This document shows positions 43,949 to 54,548 of a stretch of 64,000 bases of DNA, in pieces. The first letter of the stretch is position 1; each line of letters begins with the position of its first letter. The DNA lies in assembly GCA_964019425.1 (NCBI GenBank), contig OZ025820.1, forward strand, positions 248,001 through 312,000, given 5' to 3'. The position numbers were made by a program, and so were the translations under genes. This stretch comes from Flectonema sp. DT1601. Lineage: Eukaryota > Euglenozoa > Diplonemea > Diplonemida > Diplonemidae. The notes beneath the pieces were generated by a model that saw only the letters and a program-made list of their open reading frames with translations, was not told the DNA's origin and made no database searches.

Positions 43949-44789
43949 GCCGTCCAACTAGAGGGGAAAAAAAAAACATAACAAACAGATAATCCTCAGA
44001 GTTTGCAAGAAAAAAATCCAAAACAAAGACGACGTGTGGTTCAAGATGCTTCACTTGTTGGCTGACCTATCTAAGGTGGGTAACATCCGTCGTTTGTCGC
44101 TTGATGTATGTTTATATTTGTTTAAAGAAATGTATCTCCAATTGGTTGATGTTTGAGAGGAGCACCGACAGCAAGTCTCTTGGGTAGTAGAAAGGCCCAG
44201 CAGTAGTTGGATATGTTTACGGGATAATGTCATCTTCAGTGTTTTCTCCTTCTTGTTGCAATCGTGTGCCGTACTCCCACCTCCTGCTTTCTCTTAGAGG
44301 ATGAGCGCTCTTTAATAACATTCTCTACTCACCATTGCTAATAAAGTAAGTTTACATTAGTGTGAATACTTCCTTAACAATACCAAACAATAAACAGGTC
44401 TGTGCTGCATATGAGAAACCCGCAACGTGATGACGATCTAATATGATGAAGGCCTGCAACCGAAGACTAGTTCAGATTATTAGGAATCCATTTCTATCTC
44501 TTGTTGAGAAAATATCATCTCACTTCCATCCTTACCAACTTGGGAGTCTAATGACTTTCCGATTCCCTTTTACCGAACGTAGTTTGGCATGGGACAGATA
44601 ACATAATATGTATGTCTCTAGATTAGTAAAAGACTCGTTTCTAAAACAGATTAATACGTCAACAATGTAGCCAGTGATATGTTGTTGTGATATTAGTGAT
44701 CTCTTGTTTTTGTATAACATTATTTTTTAGTTTTTAGTTTTTAGTTTTTTTTTATTTTTTATAGACGCAATCAAGTATTTAATTAGATT
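43949..44789. other. Spacer, possibly with downstream PPR exons
   Basis: No supported gene. Donor-like AAGGTGGGT near 44072 could belong to 3' splicing of the PPR transcript. Two RTGATGA words (near 44428 and 44441) lack a partner D box. A T-rich tract and TATAG precede the next gene. Confidence 0.5.
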
Positions 44790-47216
44790 ATGGTAAAGTG
44801 TACAATGAATTGGTTTCGACAACCTCAAGACGAGGAGTGGATGGCCACTCGTAAGATAGTTTTAACTTGGATAACAATTGCTGTATTTTTAGCTTCTTTG
44901 GTTCCTCTAGCGAATGCTTCCAAAGTTGTTTACCATCAAGGTGGAACTGGCGCAACAACAGCAGCTTTTGCAAATGCCGGTGCTAACGTATTCGTAGGGG
45001 TAGCAACACTAACATACCTTGCTGTAATGAAGAGAGCTCCGTGTTGGTTAGTTGAGGTCTGTAGTATTAGTGGAGCGTTTCTAATTGTTCTTGCAGACTA
45101 TGCCAGCAGCTTACTTTATGGAACAAGAAAGCTGAATTGGATTATAATAATTGTTGATGTTTGCTTACTATGTCAAGTCCACAGAGACATGGCAATCTTC
45201 GTCTCGATGGCAATAATATTCTGTTGGCAAGTTATAGTTGCCTATGACACTGTTACCGGCTTTGGTCTCTACGAGGTTGACGGAGCTGAATTTCCAGTTG
45301 GCTTATGTACGTGTGCAAATCCACCTTGCAAGAAGCCTGCTGGTTATTTCTTCTCTGAGGCAGTAGTCTTTTCAATATATCTCCTTGATTATATCATAAA
45401 GAGAAAATTCGCTCGACAAGTGAAAGAAGAAAAGAAAAAACTCTCAGACGGAATCGAACTATCCAGACAAGTTGTTGATTCGCTCGTTCGATTCAACTTA
45501 AAAGAAGCACGTGACCTGTTGGGAACAGAACAGGAAAATGAGTTAAACGAGGTACTGAGCTCTCTGATTAGTAATTTAGAAATGTACAGGCCATACTTAC
45601 CAGATACCTTATTTCTTAGTGGACTTGAATTCGATGGGGAGTATAACGGAACAGGAGATGAATGCATGCCGTTTATTGTCCCACCTGGTTACAATACGGG
45701 TCATGCTGCTATTGTATTTACGGACATAAAATCCTCAACGTCATTGTGGGAAACATATGCAGAAATGCCGCTGGCTCTACAACTACATAACTCGTTGATT
45801 AGAAAACTTATGCAGCAGTCAAACGGTTACGAAGTAAAGACGATTGGTGATTCTTTTATGATAGCTTTTGAAAATCTTGTGTGGGCTTGTGAATTTGGGT
45901 TGTTGTTGCAGGAGGAATTGCCGAATCAAAAATGGCCGACGTGTCTTGGAATATTTGAATTACAAGTCAGAATATCATCTCATTATGGTGAAGTATCAGT
46001 AGAACGTAATACTCTAACATCGAGGTACGACTACTTCGGAACTACAGTCAATAAAGCTTCTCGTATGGAGGGTGTCGGCATCGCTGGTACAGTGACCATA
46101 ACAGCTGATCAATTAGAGTTAATCCCCGACACGTGCACCGCTCTACCAATGGGAACAACCGCATTAAGAGGATTAAAGGACAAAGTATTTTTATATGCTC
46201 TGGTTCCAAATTCTAACATTGATCGTATAAATTCAATTAGGACTGCTATTGACAAGTGGACTCATCGAGGTGATAGTGGTCGCTTAGCAAGAGAAAGATC
46301 GAGTATCCATGATTGTTCTCCAAGATCAAGTATTGGTTCTACAGTGTGCAGTGCATCATTAGCTGTTCATGTTAAATTAACGCAAAGGAAGAATGTTACT
46401 GTCGCTCACTGTCATATTGTTGCTGAGGATGCGCCGTTTTGCGACATCAAAAGTAGTTTTTCAAGTCTTCTGAGTAATTTAGGAAGGACATCAGGAACAG
46501 TCTTGTCCTTGCACTGCACTACACTTGTAGTAACCTGGAATACTGTGAGGGATTGTCCTGCGCATTTGGAAAGTGCATTTCGATTTTGTGAACTAGTCGT
46601 GAGTAAGAAGATGTGCGGAAGTACTCAGAGTGGTGATCAACAAGGAATAGCTATTGGTCTCAGTTGCGGGGGTGTCGTCAGTGGCGAGGTGGGGAATTCT
46701 ACTCAGAAGTTTATAACCGTTGTGGGCAGTTGCGTACAGCTCTCTGGTTTACTGTGCGACACGGCATCAGAATTAGGTGTTGCAATCTTACACTCTCCAG
46801 TAGAACCTGATGGATATTGTGCTGCCTTAGAACCAACCTTAGTAGACAAGATAAGACCCGTTGATAAATGGAAGATTATTGGCAGAGCACCTTCTGTATT
46901 TATTACAGTTTATCAGGTATCAGCTGAAGATATTAAAACTGAGTGGGAATGGTCGAAGAACTACAGCTCTGCTTTCTATACAGAAAACACTACTCTGATT
47001 GTTGAAAAATCTCAAAATTCAACATGCAGTGTTTTCCGACATGTTGCGGATTTACTTGTAGCTAAGTCTTCACTTCGAAAGCCGATATTAATAAAACATC
47101 ACTATCAACAAGTGTATGCGGGACCATTTCGATATCAAGACGTAGCTCGCTCTGCTATTCAATGCGTTGATGATAACGCTCTTTCGAGTATTCGTTCTGA
47201 AAACAAATCAATGTAA
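44790..47216 (+). CDS. Membrane adenylyl cyclase (class III) with a second, degenerate cyclase domain
   Basis: 808 residues. About six hydrophobic segments fill residues 20-215, then a helical linker and the catalytic domain (about 303-475), which makes cAMP from ATP. Both metal-binding Asp are present (D312 in FTDIKSS, D354 in KTIGDSFM), as are the adenine-selecting pair K350 and D414 (RYDYFG) and the transition-state N421 and R425 (VNKASR), so it should be an active, ATP-specific homodimer-type enzyme. FTDIxSST, YEVKTIGDSFMIA and LRGLKD resemble trypanosomatid receptor cyclases. A second cyclase-like region (about 520-710) keeps GIAIGLSCGGVVSGEVGN and a ...FITVVG... stretch but lacks the metal Asp, so it is likely regulatory. 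A TATAG ends 25 nt before the ATG. Confidence 0.87.
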   Translation: MVKCTMNWFRQPQDEEWMATRKIVLTWITIAVFLASLVPLANASKVVYHQGGTGATTAAFANAGANVFVGVATLTYLAVMKRAPCWLVEVCSISGAFLIVLADYASSLLYGTRKLNWIIIIVDVCLLCQVHRDMAIFVSMAIIFCWQVIVAYDTVTGFGLYEVDGAEFPVGLCTCANPPCKKPAGYFFSEAVVFSIYLLDYIIKRKFARQVKEEKKKLSDGIELSRQVVDSLVRFNLKEARDLLGTEQENELNEVLSSLISNLEMYRPYLPDTLFLSGLEFDGEYNGTGDECMPFIVPPGYNTGHAAIVFTDIKSSTSLWETYAEMPLALQLHNSLIRKLMQQSNGYEVKTIGDSFMIAFENLVWACEFGLLLQEELPNQKWPTCLGIFELQVRISSHYGEVSVERNTLTSRYDYFGTTVNKASRMEGVGIAGTVTITADQLELIPDTCTALPMGTTALRGLKDKVFLYALVPNSNIDRINSIRTAIDKWTHRGDSGRLARERSSIHDCSPRSSIGSTVCSASLAVHVKLTQRKNVTVAHCHIVAEDAPFCDIKSSFSSLLSNLGRTSGTVLSLHCTTLVVTWNTVRDCPAHLESAFRFCELVVSKKMCGSTQSGDQQGIAIGLSCGGVVSGEVGNSTQKFITVVGSCVQLSGLLCDTASELGVAILHSPVEPDGYCAALEPTLVDKIRPVDKWKIIGRAPSVFITVYQVSAEDIKTEWEWSKNYSSAFYTENTTLIVEKSQNSTCSVFRHVADLLVAKSSLRKPILIKHHYQQVYAGPFRYQDVARSAIQCVDDNALSSIRSENKSM

Positions 47217-47587
47217 TCTTATAAACAGTTTTACGACTTCATGTTCATGTCATTTCTATGAGCACTCGTACCTTAGTATCTTTCTTGCCTATTATTTATT
47301 TGTTAATCATGGAGTTGCCTTTCTTTTATATTTACATATACACTTCACACGTCTGGTCGTGGTTTTTTACTGATCAGCGTTAGTACTTTCACCATTTCTA
47401 TGGTGTAAATTCCTCTCTCTCTTTTTTTTTCAAAAAAAAAAAAATTTGAAGTCCTTGAGACTTAAATTTAGTATTTATTAACGGGTCAACCAACATTTCT
47501 TTCGTTGGATGCTCGAGGGGTTTTTTTTTTTTTTTTTTTGATAATTTTTTTCTTTTTTTATATTAGTTACGATCCTCCCACAGTTGA
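47217..47587. other. Short AT-rich spacer
   Basis: Contains A and T runs (near 47436 and 47521) and, at its end, CCTCCCACAG four nucleotides before the next ATG. Nothing else seen. Confidence 0.6.
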
Positions 47588-48907
47588 ATGCCACCCCCAC
47601 AGAAGTGGGTTGTGATTGATAATGGTTTTAATCTAAAAGTTTGTAAAAGCAGTGGCTTACTGAGAACTGGACCAAATGCTGTGGTGATTAGAAGAAGCAA
47701 AGGAGGAGAGGTACGAACTGCACACGAAGAGGTATTAAAAACTTCAGCTAATACTGGTAATCTGTACTGGCTAAGAGCAACAACTAAAGGCTTTCTAAGT
47801 GATATTCACTTAGAAGCAGAGATTTGGTCAACATTCTTAGATGTGAACGATGAGGGTTCATCTACCGTAGTCACGACACCCATATTAAGTCCTCTTGATG
47901 TCATTTATGGAATGCTCGATTTGGCAATTCAAAAATTCAAATTTTCAAACGTTCACGTCGTCTCACCCCAACTTCTCTCACTGATCTATTTTCATCACAA
48001 ACCAAGTGCGTTTAGTTCAATTCCGGATGATGAACCAAAATCTATCTCGATTCCCCGATTAACTGGTGTTATAATTGACATTGGATCAACTTGCAGTACG
48101 GTTATATCATACAATGAAGGAGTAGCAATCCCGTCATCTTACAGAAGGATTCCCATTGGAGGTCAAACCATAACGGGATACATACAACTAGGATTAGCAC
48201 GGCGAAACCCGTATGTTGAAATTAGCAACGCGGTTGCCGAAGCAGTTAAGGAACGTGTTGGATTTGTAACACCGAACCTCATGCATGAAGTAAAGAGAAG
48301 AAAAGGAATGGATAGAGCTGAAAGGAAAAGAGAACAAGTTATATATTGTCTTCCTGATGGTCATACTGTTGGTGATTCAAAAGGGTTTATTGTACCAAAA
48401 GATAAAATGGATAAAATAGAACCGGGATCAATATCATACATTCATCTCAGTCATGAGGTGTATACCATCCCAGAAATGTTATTTTGTCCTCAATCAGACT
48501 TCGGAGGAGTTCCTGAAGCAATACAAGAATCGATATCGTCGTGTCCTTCACATACACAACCAGAGATGTGGTCTTCTTTAATAGCAACTGGTGGTGGTGT
48601 CCTTCTCTCTGGATTTATCGAACGACTATACAACTCCGTAAGAGAACTCGCTCCTTCAGAATTTCCAGTTGTTTTACATTATCCCAATCAGAATTCTAAT
48701 TCTTTAAAGAATCAACATGACCAGACAGCTGTTAGAGGTGGTGTTGCTGCTCTTCAGGAACATTCATTTAAACAATATTTACCAAAGCCAATTACATCTT
48801 CAGACTGGTCTTCCGTGAGAGGAAAGAAATCAGCAGCGACTGACCTGATTAAGTCGGTGTGGAATAATGTACCAACACCGCCACCTGGTGATTCATCGTC
48901 TACTTGA
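47588..48907 (+). CDS. ARP6: Actin-related protein ARP6 (SWR1/SRCAP chromatin-remodelling subunit)
   Basis: 439 residues with the actin fold. ARP6 is a nuclear subunit of the SWR1/SRCAP complex, which loads histone H2A.Z. It follows ARP6 rather than actin: start WVVIDNGFNLKV (ARP6 LVLDNGAYNAKI), GNLYWLRATTKGFLSD (compare SGLFYILPFQKGYLVNW), IIDIGSTCSTVISY, IPIGGQTITGYI, a stretch with VKERVGFVTPNLMHEV, VIYCLPDGHTV, KGFIVPK, IPEMLFCPQSDFGG followed by VPEAI, and ATGGGVLLSGFIERLY. Length is near the usual 390-430 with an extended Pro/Ser tail. The ATG is only four nucleotides after CCCACAG. Confidence 0.88.
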   Translation: MPPPQKWVVIDNGFNLKVCKSSGLLRTGPNAVVIRRSKGGEVRTAHEEVLKTSANTGNLYWLRATTKGFLSDIHLEAEIWSTFLDVNDEGSSTVVTTPILSPLDVIYGMLDLAIQKFKFSNVHVVSPQLLSLIYFHHKPSAFSSIPDDEPKSISIPRLTGVIIDIGSTCSTVISYNEGVAIPSSYRRIPIGGQTITGYIQLGLARRNPYVEISNAVAEAVKERVGFVTPNLMHEVKRRKGMDRAERKREQVIYCLPDGHTVGDSKGFIVPKDKMDKIEPGSISYIHLSHEVYTIPEMLFCPQSDFGGVPEAIQESISSCPSHTQPEMWSSLIATGGGVLLSGFIERLYNSVRELAPSEFPVVLHYPNQNSNSLKNQHDQTAVRGGVAALQEHSFKQYLPKPITSSDWSSVRGKKSAATDLIKSVWNNVPTPPPGDSSST

Positions 48908-49018
48908 GAAAAGGTTCGACAATCAGTCGTTATGACTGTTATGTATTATTGTTGTTGTTGTTGTTTTCATTTTTTTATCTTTTCTCATCCCAACCTCAAC
49001 AGGAAGTAAATAAAATAA

Positions 49019-50338
49019 ATGCCGCCTTCCAGAGATCTCAGAGAAGCACACTACAGACTCCAAGAAGCTAATAATGACATTAAGAGATTAATGTCGACAT
49101 GTTCATCATCAGGAAGTCAGTCAGTCACATCTCCGTGGAAGAGACATCAGTTGAAGAGTAGAACACAAGAGTCGAAGAATAGTGACAGCGTGTCAACTCC
49201 TGTTGGGTTTAAAAGAGATGTTGAAATGCTAAGTTCAGTACCATCAATGCGGCTAACGGAGGAAGAACCTCAAGCAGTTCGAGTAACTGAAGAAACATTC
49301 TCACTCAACAACTACAGAGAGTGTTCTCCCGTACAACTTACGCCATACGGAAGTCCTCGTCGTCCTTTATACAGCGATAGGGTCCCGTCTCCAAGTTGTA
49401 ATAGTAATATCTCAGCACCTCAATATGCAGCTCATCACAGTGGGTATGTATCTGATTCACCTTATCGAAGGAATATGCACTACACCAACACCACACCTGA
49501 AAGGGTATTTAGAAGAAGTGAAGTAGAAAGTGATATTGACGACTATATGAGTGTTAGCAGTAGTTGTCATGGAATGTCATATCCAAGGACGGTGTCTCCA
49601 ATTAGAAAACAATCAGTACTACAATCAGATCAAATTGACTCTATTTCACCACCGAGAAGTCAAAGTTCACATTCAGGTACCTTCGATGAGATAATTTCCT
49701 GTCGAAGAACACCTCAACTCAGTCATTTAAAATATTCATCGAGTCCAATCCAGACTGAAACTTTATTAAATTCGGACGTCATAAATAACATCAATAATAG
49801 AAACCATTCAATTAGTGACTCGAACTACTCTCCTGATATCAGGAGGATATCGTTTGCTAACAGTGTGGGAGATGAACGTCAACTTGAAAATGAAAACACC
49901 CATCCTCAATACACACCAACGATATCAGGTGATAATAATAATTTAGTTAGTTTTGAGGATAAGTCTGATGAAGAACGTGTATTTGTGTTTAATGTGACTG
50001 TTGAAGATGATGCTACTCCAGTGTACTCTGAATTGGTGTCTCCTACAGGTGATCTTTCATACAAAATAAAAATTTACAACTGGGGTGACTCTGGTGATAT
50101 CTCAGCAGCCTCAATCTATTTTTGTCCAGTTGTTGGATTTCCAGCAAAAGTTGACCTGACAGCACATGCTGCTGGTTGTGTTGTTGGTAGGGGATCTCTT
50201 TCTTCATCAGATTTCGCGAAACAGTCATCTCCGAGTCGTGGAAAAGACGGAATTGGATGGTCTGGACTGGTTTCACACGCATCATTACCTTCATCTAAGA
50301 AATATTCTTTGATGTTTAATGTCACTCCTGTTTACTAG
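49019..50338 (+). CDS. Ser-rich protein with a C-terminal beta-type domain, unknown
   Basis: 439 residues, not recognised. Residues 1-320 are rich in Ser, Arg, Pro and Tyr with many SP sites and look disordered. The last 110 residues (from VFVFNVTVEDD) are compact and hydrophobic with beta-like periodicity; GIGWSGLVSHASLPSSKKYSLMF loosely recalls the end of a MATH domain, which is only a guess from pattern. The ATG is 16 nt after CCTCAACAG. The protein has no signal peptide or membrane segment. Confidence 0.6.
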   Translation: MPPSRDLREAHYRLQEANNDIKRLMSTCSSSGSQSVTSPWKRHQLKSRTQESKNSDSVSTPVGFKRDVEMLSSVPSMRLTEEEPQAVRVTEETFSLNNYRECSPVQLTPYGSPRRPLYSDRVPSPSCNSNISAPQYAAHHSGYVSDSPYRRNMHYTNTTPERVFRRSEVESDIDDYMSVSSSCHGMSYPRTVSPIRKQSVLQSDQIDSISPPRSQSSHSGTFDEIISCRRTPQLSHLKYSSSPIQTETLLNSDVINNINNRNHSISDSNYSPDIRRISFANSVGDERQLENENTHPQYTPTISGDNNNLVSFEDKSDEERVFVFNVTVEDDATPVYSELVSPTGDLSYKIKIYNWGDSGDISAASIYFCPVVGFPAKVDLTAHAAGCVVGRGSLSSSDFAKQSSPSRGKDGIGWSGLVSHASLPSSKKYSLMFNVTPVY

Positions 50339-50476
50339 ACGGTTTTGTTTTTTTGGATGAATTCTCCGGATGTCTTTCATTTGACCTATCCTATATAAAA
50401 TAAAATGATGTAATCTGTTGATAAAGTATTCCTCACCGTCAGAAAAAAAAAAAAAAAAGAAATAAAGTAAATAAAC

Positions 50477-50505
50477 CGATCCGTCTTCAGTGACGGGTTA
50501 TGTAC
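50477..50505 (+). repeat. 29-nt hairpin word, copy 1
   Basis: Contains the short stem CCGTC-loop-GACGG. Recurs at 50923-50951 with one mismatch in the loop. Confidence 0.75.
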
Positions 50506-50922
50506 ATGCTGTAAAGTCTTTCCATATTATTAATACAACAATTGAATGACTGCTTGTATGCAAGTCCCTTTGTAATTATCTCAAAGGAGATCGTAATATC
50601 ATCACGTTGGCACCATTAATGTCAACTGTTGTGATGCAATCAACAAACTGATCGCGTATTCTAGTTCCTCGGTAGCTGAAATCGGATTAAAAAGAATTAT
50701 TGTGAAGTAAAGGTCCTCTTCAAATCAAACAAAAAAAAGTTTTTTTTTTTTTCGTTACGATGAATAAGAAGACTTTTCTTTACATCTCTTCAATCCACTC
50801 GGTTTATTACAATTGAGGAGAAAAAAACAGTGGTACGCAAACAATAAAACAAATATACAGAGTAAAACCGTTATCCCCATTTTCTTTTTTAAAACCCTTT
50901 CCCATATCAAGTTACTGTCGAT

Positions 50923-50951
50923 CGATCCGTCTTCTGTGACGGGTTATGTAC
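50923..50951 (+). repeat. 29-nt hairpin word, copy 2
   Basis: Second copy of 50477-50505. The stem bases are unchanged; the single difference falls in the loop. Confidence 0.75.
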
Positions 50952-51800
50952 GTTACTAGCTAACCGTCACTGGTAGCTCATGGAATGGGATATCTCATTT
51001 CATCGGTTGGATAGCAGTCTTTCCTAACAAAATCTTTTTTTAACTTGCAACTACTTGTGTTGATCGACTTCGATGAGAACTATCAACGTCGACCCTTCGA
51101 TCGACAGCTCCTTTTCGGTTTTGTCAGATTTATTTTTCTTTTGACAGTTTTGTGCTAAACAGGCAACAATGATCTTTTATTGAAGCCTAAGTTAAAAGCC
51201 GATTCGGTTTTTTCTTTCCCTTTTCCTTTCCTTTTCCTTTTTTTTTTTTTTTTTTTTTGCTTTTTGATAAATTAACCAAAAAGTGGTAAAACACTCACCT
51301 CTCTATTTCCATATATTCGTAGCTGAGATTTTATGTAGTCTTTGCTTCTGATAGCCAGTTTCTCTTTCAACTTGTTTTGTATAATTTATTGCTGTGTTCT
51401 CCATTGCTGGCTTCATGTTCTTTTTTTATTATTTTTTTTTTTTGTTGTATTTTTGTTTCAAATGCCTCCTGGGTTTTTCGGCCTCATACATACGGTAAGT
51501 CAGTACCATGCAATCCGCACCATGACTGGAGCCTCGTTATGTCGTTGATTTTATTTAGACTGGATGATGTTTTCAGATATATATGGCCGCTGAGTCGTTT
51601 AAAAGAAATGTCAGATATAATGCATCCTCCGACAAGATAAATTTCACGGCTGTTTTTTTATTTTTTTTTTTTTTTTATTGTACATTTGTTACTATTTAAC
51701 TGACCATGTCAGAGGCCTTGGTCAGCTTTTGTAATTTACGGAAGGAATTAAATTTGTCAACTACTTTATATATTTTATTTCTTCACAGCAACAAGTGAGT

Positions 51801-52910
51801 ATGATGTTATTACAATCTGGGATTGCCTGTATCGTACTGTCAGCTGGGCCTCTCACTCAGCCATGGTTATACTCAGAAGTCTCTCAGAGAGGACCATCTG
51901 ACTGGGCCGCTATTCCGAATGGAAACGGTGGATCTCTGTACCCAACTTGTAACGGAGCAAAGACAGGTGCAGAACAGAGCCCTGTAAATATCAGAAATGT
52001 AGAAGTTAATGATGATTTGAAGAAGTTAGAATTTCACTACACCGCAACTGACAAGTGGCACATGGTTTCTAATCAGCACACTCAGAAAGCTTCATTTGAT
52101 GAATCACCAGGTTACTTTATTGACCCGGCATTAGGGAATAAGCGATTTAAAGCAGTTCAGTTTCACTTACACACGCCATCTGAAAATGCTATTGGAGGAG
52201 GGCTGTATGACATGGAACTACATATTGTTCACGAAGCCGATTCGGTTAATCCAGGGACGACCACAAAATATAGCCATGCGGTAGTAGCCATCATGTTCAA
52301 GGCCGGTTCAGGTCATAATCCGTGGCTCAATAATATCATTAAAAAATTTCAAACACTTCCAATAACACCGGCGACTTTGTATGCAAATGCTGATGCCAGT
52401 TTTGACGCAGTTTTATCGACAGGTACTCATCCTGTTATCGATTTGATTGATGTTTTGCCTTCCTCAGATTACTACACTTTCGATGGTTCTTTAACAACAC
52501 CCCCTTGTACTGAAGGTATTAAGTGGTATGTTCTTACACAACCTGCGACTATGTCTCTGGGCCAGCTCACAGCCTTTACTGACGTAATGCAATTCAATGC
52601 GGAAATAACTGCTTCTGGTCTTCCGAATGATCCGTTGGTTGAATTTGGTAACAATCGACCCCTGCAGCCTCTCAACAATCGTAAAGTCTTTCTTTATCAA
52701 GGCAGCAGACATGTCAACGAGCAACATATTCTTCCAGAAAGTGCTGATGATGACGAGGATGCAAAGAATCTTGGAATCGTTGGGACTGTTACGTCATGCA
52801 CTGCTCTGTTTTTGTTAATTATTTATGTCATTTTTGGAAATCGGTGTGCATCTACAGAACATCAACAAGCAGACAACCCAAAATCACCAACAACTGAACC
52901 TTCGAAATAG
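51801..52910 (+). CDS. Alpha-carbonic anhydrase, secreted and membrane-anchored
   Basis: 369 residues from the first ATG. Hydrates CO2 to bicarbonate. A hydrophobic leader (about 3-20) and a hydrophobic segment near 325-350 followed by a short polar tail indicate a type I membrane protein with the enzyme outside or in a lumen. Zinc ligands are all present: H122 and H124 (QFHLHTPSEN) and H141 (MELHIVHE); also EQSPVNI, a His in SNQHTQ at the proton-shuttle position, and the substrate loop TTPPCTEG. The frame extends to a GTG at 51795 and through an acceptor (CTTCACAG, ending 51788), so an extra N-terminal exon is possible. The ATG lies 12 nt after that acceptor. Confidence 0.92.
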   Translation: MMLLQSGIACIVLSAGPLTQPWLYSEVSQRGPSDWAAIPNGNGGSLYPTCNGAKTGAEQSPVNIRNVEVNDDLKKLEFHYTATDKWHMVSNQHTQKASFDESPGYFIDPALGNKRFKAVQFHLHTPSENAIGGGLYDMELHIVHEADSVNPGTTTKYSHAVVAIMFKAGSGHNPWLNNIIKKFQTLPITPATLYANADASFDAVLSTGTHPVIDLIDVLPSSDYYTFDGSLTTPPCTEGIKWYVLTQPATMSLGQLTAFTDVMQFNAEITASGLPNDPLVEFGNNRPLQPLNNRKVFLYQGSRHVNEQHILPESADDDEDAKNLGIVGTVTSCTALFLLIIYVIFGNRCASTEHQQADNPKSPTTEPSK

Positions 52911-53645
52911 ATTGCGAGATGAAGTCGTGCAATCAGCACACTGAACCAGCGTACTGGATGGATTACAGACAGCATCAGAGTAATGTCTTCACAGATGTAC
53001 TATGTTATGGTACTATTCTCTCTACTGGTTCAACACTACAGTAGATTTTTGTATTACTTTTCTACACTTTAGTAGTCTTCATGGCTATAAAACCTTTTCT
53101 CTTAAATACCAAATCGTCGCTTCAGATTCACATCCGTTGTATTATAAATAACAATTTATAAGGAAAACGTGACTTCGTTACATTTCTTTGTGTTTTGTAT
53201 CAGGAAGTACCAACTACTTAACGTACCTTTGATTGATCTATTAGAAAACCTTACAGCAGGGTGATTTTATTACTGCCAGCTACTCCTGTTACACTTTCAG
53301 TACACTTTACAATAAGGTGTTTTTTATACTTTTCAAATATATGCTATATACTATAAGTAACTGAAGCCTTTTTTTTTTTTTTTTTTTTTTGAATTGTGCA
53401 ACGTTACAGAGCTGAGATGTTGAGTGAACTGTCGATACCTTTTTCTTAAAGCGTGAGTGTTAGACCACAGTCTTATGTTTCTGACCCCTTTGTCTGGCTT
53501 AGTTGTAAAGTTGTTAGTCATCTTTTTTAAAAACCCGAGCAAACTTTTGTATGACATAATTGTAATCCCTGATTATGGTTTTTCGTGTCACAAGAAAAAC
53601 TTGATTAACAACTACAAATATTTTTTTTCTATCCAAGTACTTCAA

Positions 53646-53682
<37 letters not shown>

Positions 53683-53968
53683 ACCTAAAAGTTATTACTT
53701 TCAAAGTTTCGCCCCTTTCCATTTACCCTTATTGTTCAACTTAAAAAAAAAAAAAAGATGCAACTCCTATCCTATGAGAGGTTTAAAAAAGTGACTTTCT
53801 TGAGGGCCGACTCAAGAAGAACTACGGAAGTTGTTGCATTATTTTAACTTAACAGGTGATGACAAACAAACAACCCGATCGATGAGTGTTTGCATTGTAA
53901 GCGGTAGCAAATCACTGATTGATTGTCTTATGTAATTCTTTTGAAAAGGGTTTTTTTAAAAAAAAAAC
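52911..53968. other. Spacer with a family B repeat copy
   Basis: No supported gene. T runs near 53369 and 53650, an A run near 53741, and a partial family B repeat (about 53595-53725). Confidence 0.6.
53595..53725 (+). repeat. Dispersed repeat family B, partial copy
   Basis: Shows the order AACAACTACAAATATTTT, AAGTACTT, ATTAATTTTT, ATACCTAAAAGTTATTACT and CAAAGTTTCGCCCC, as in the 18.8-19.3 kb array, with a long internal T run; the CATGGGACGC part is missing. Confidence 0.65.
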
Positions 53969-54319
53969 ATGATTAGAAGATGTTTTCGTCAGTCGATTAC
54001 CTTTTCTAAGTCATCTAAAGTCAAGTATAGCAATCGCTGGCAGCAATTACGATGTAGCAGTAGTTCACCCCCACCAAAGAAATCTGGAGGGATGCTACAA
54101 CGAATTGGTAAGGGGATGCTATTCGGTGTCGCAATTGTTGAGTTTACAGAAATAATAATAATTTGCAGCATCGTCGTATTCATTGTTTGGATTTCATTGA
54201 CTTTCAAAAATAGGAATCAACCTGACGGCGGTGAGACTACTAAGCTGTCATCAGATCAACTAAGATTCCTCGATCACATTATTGTATTTTTAAATGAAGC
54301 CAAGGAGAAAACCAAGTGA
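53969..54319 (+). CDS. Small one-span membrane protein, possibly mitochondrial
   Basis: 116 residues, not recognised. The N-terminus (MIRRCFRQS...SKVKYSNRW) is basic and Ser-rich with no acidic residue in the first 40, like a mitochondrial presequence. A strong hydrophobic helix spans about 61-80 (with IIIICSIVVFIVWIS), then a charged tail that may form an amphipathic helix. No domain is identified. The nearest pyrimidine-preceded AG is over 100 nt upstream, unlike the other genes, so the start is less certain. Confidence 0.5.
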   Translation: MIRRCFRQSITFSKSSKVKYSNRWQQLRCSSSSPPPKKSGGMLQRIGKGMLFGVAIVEFTEIIIICSIVVFIVWISLTFKNRNQPDGGETTKLSSDQLRFLDHIIVFLNEAKEKTK

Positions 54320-54548
54320 AAAAAAAAAAAAAAAAAAAAGTCAGCTTAAGGACTCATCGTCAATCTTATGATAGACACCAACAGTAACAAACAGATTCTA
54401 TCCTTTTTATGTTGTGTTTTTTTAAAAACAAAAATTAATTGTGAAAGTGACCCTCTAACTTGATCTACAGAAAGTCTTATCAAAAGTTATTAATAAATTA
54501 TATTTATTAAATAAAACAGGAAGCCATCTAACTTTATGAATACGTCAA

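Larger units (their letters stand above)
50339..51800. other. Spacer with a repeated hairpin, possible leader exon at its end
   Basis: No supported gene. Holds a 29-nt hairpin-containing word at 50477-50505 and 50923-50951, an A run near 50442, T runs near 50740, 51240 and 51660, and GTCGA-rich inverted words near 51062-51110. A possible short coding exon (ATG near 51462, donor GTAAGT at 51494) could join the carbonic anhydrase exon at 51789 in frame. Confidence 0.55.

Noticed and set aside
44420-44470. Two RTGATGA words suggesting a C/D box snoRNA
   Set aside because: No CTGA D box at a suitable distance and no terminal stem seen.
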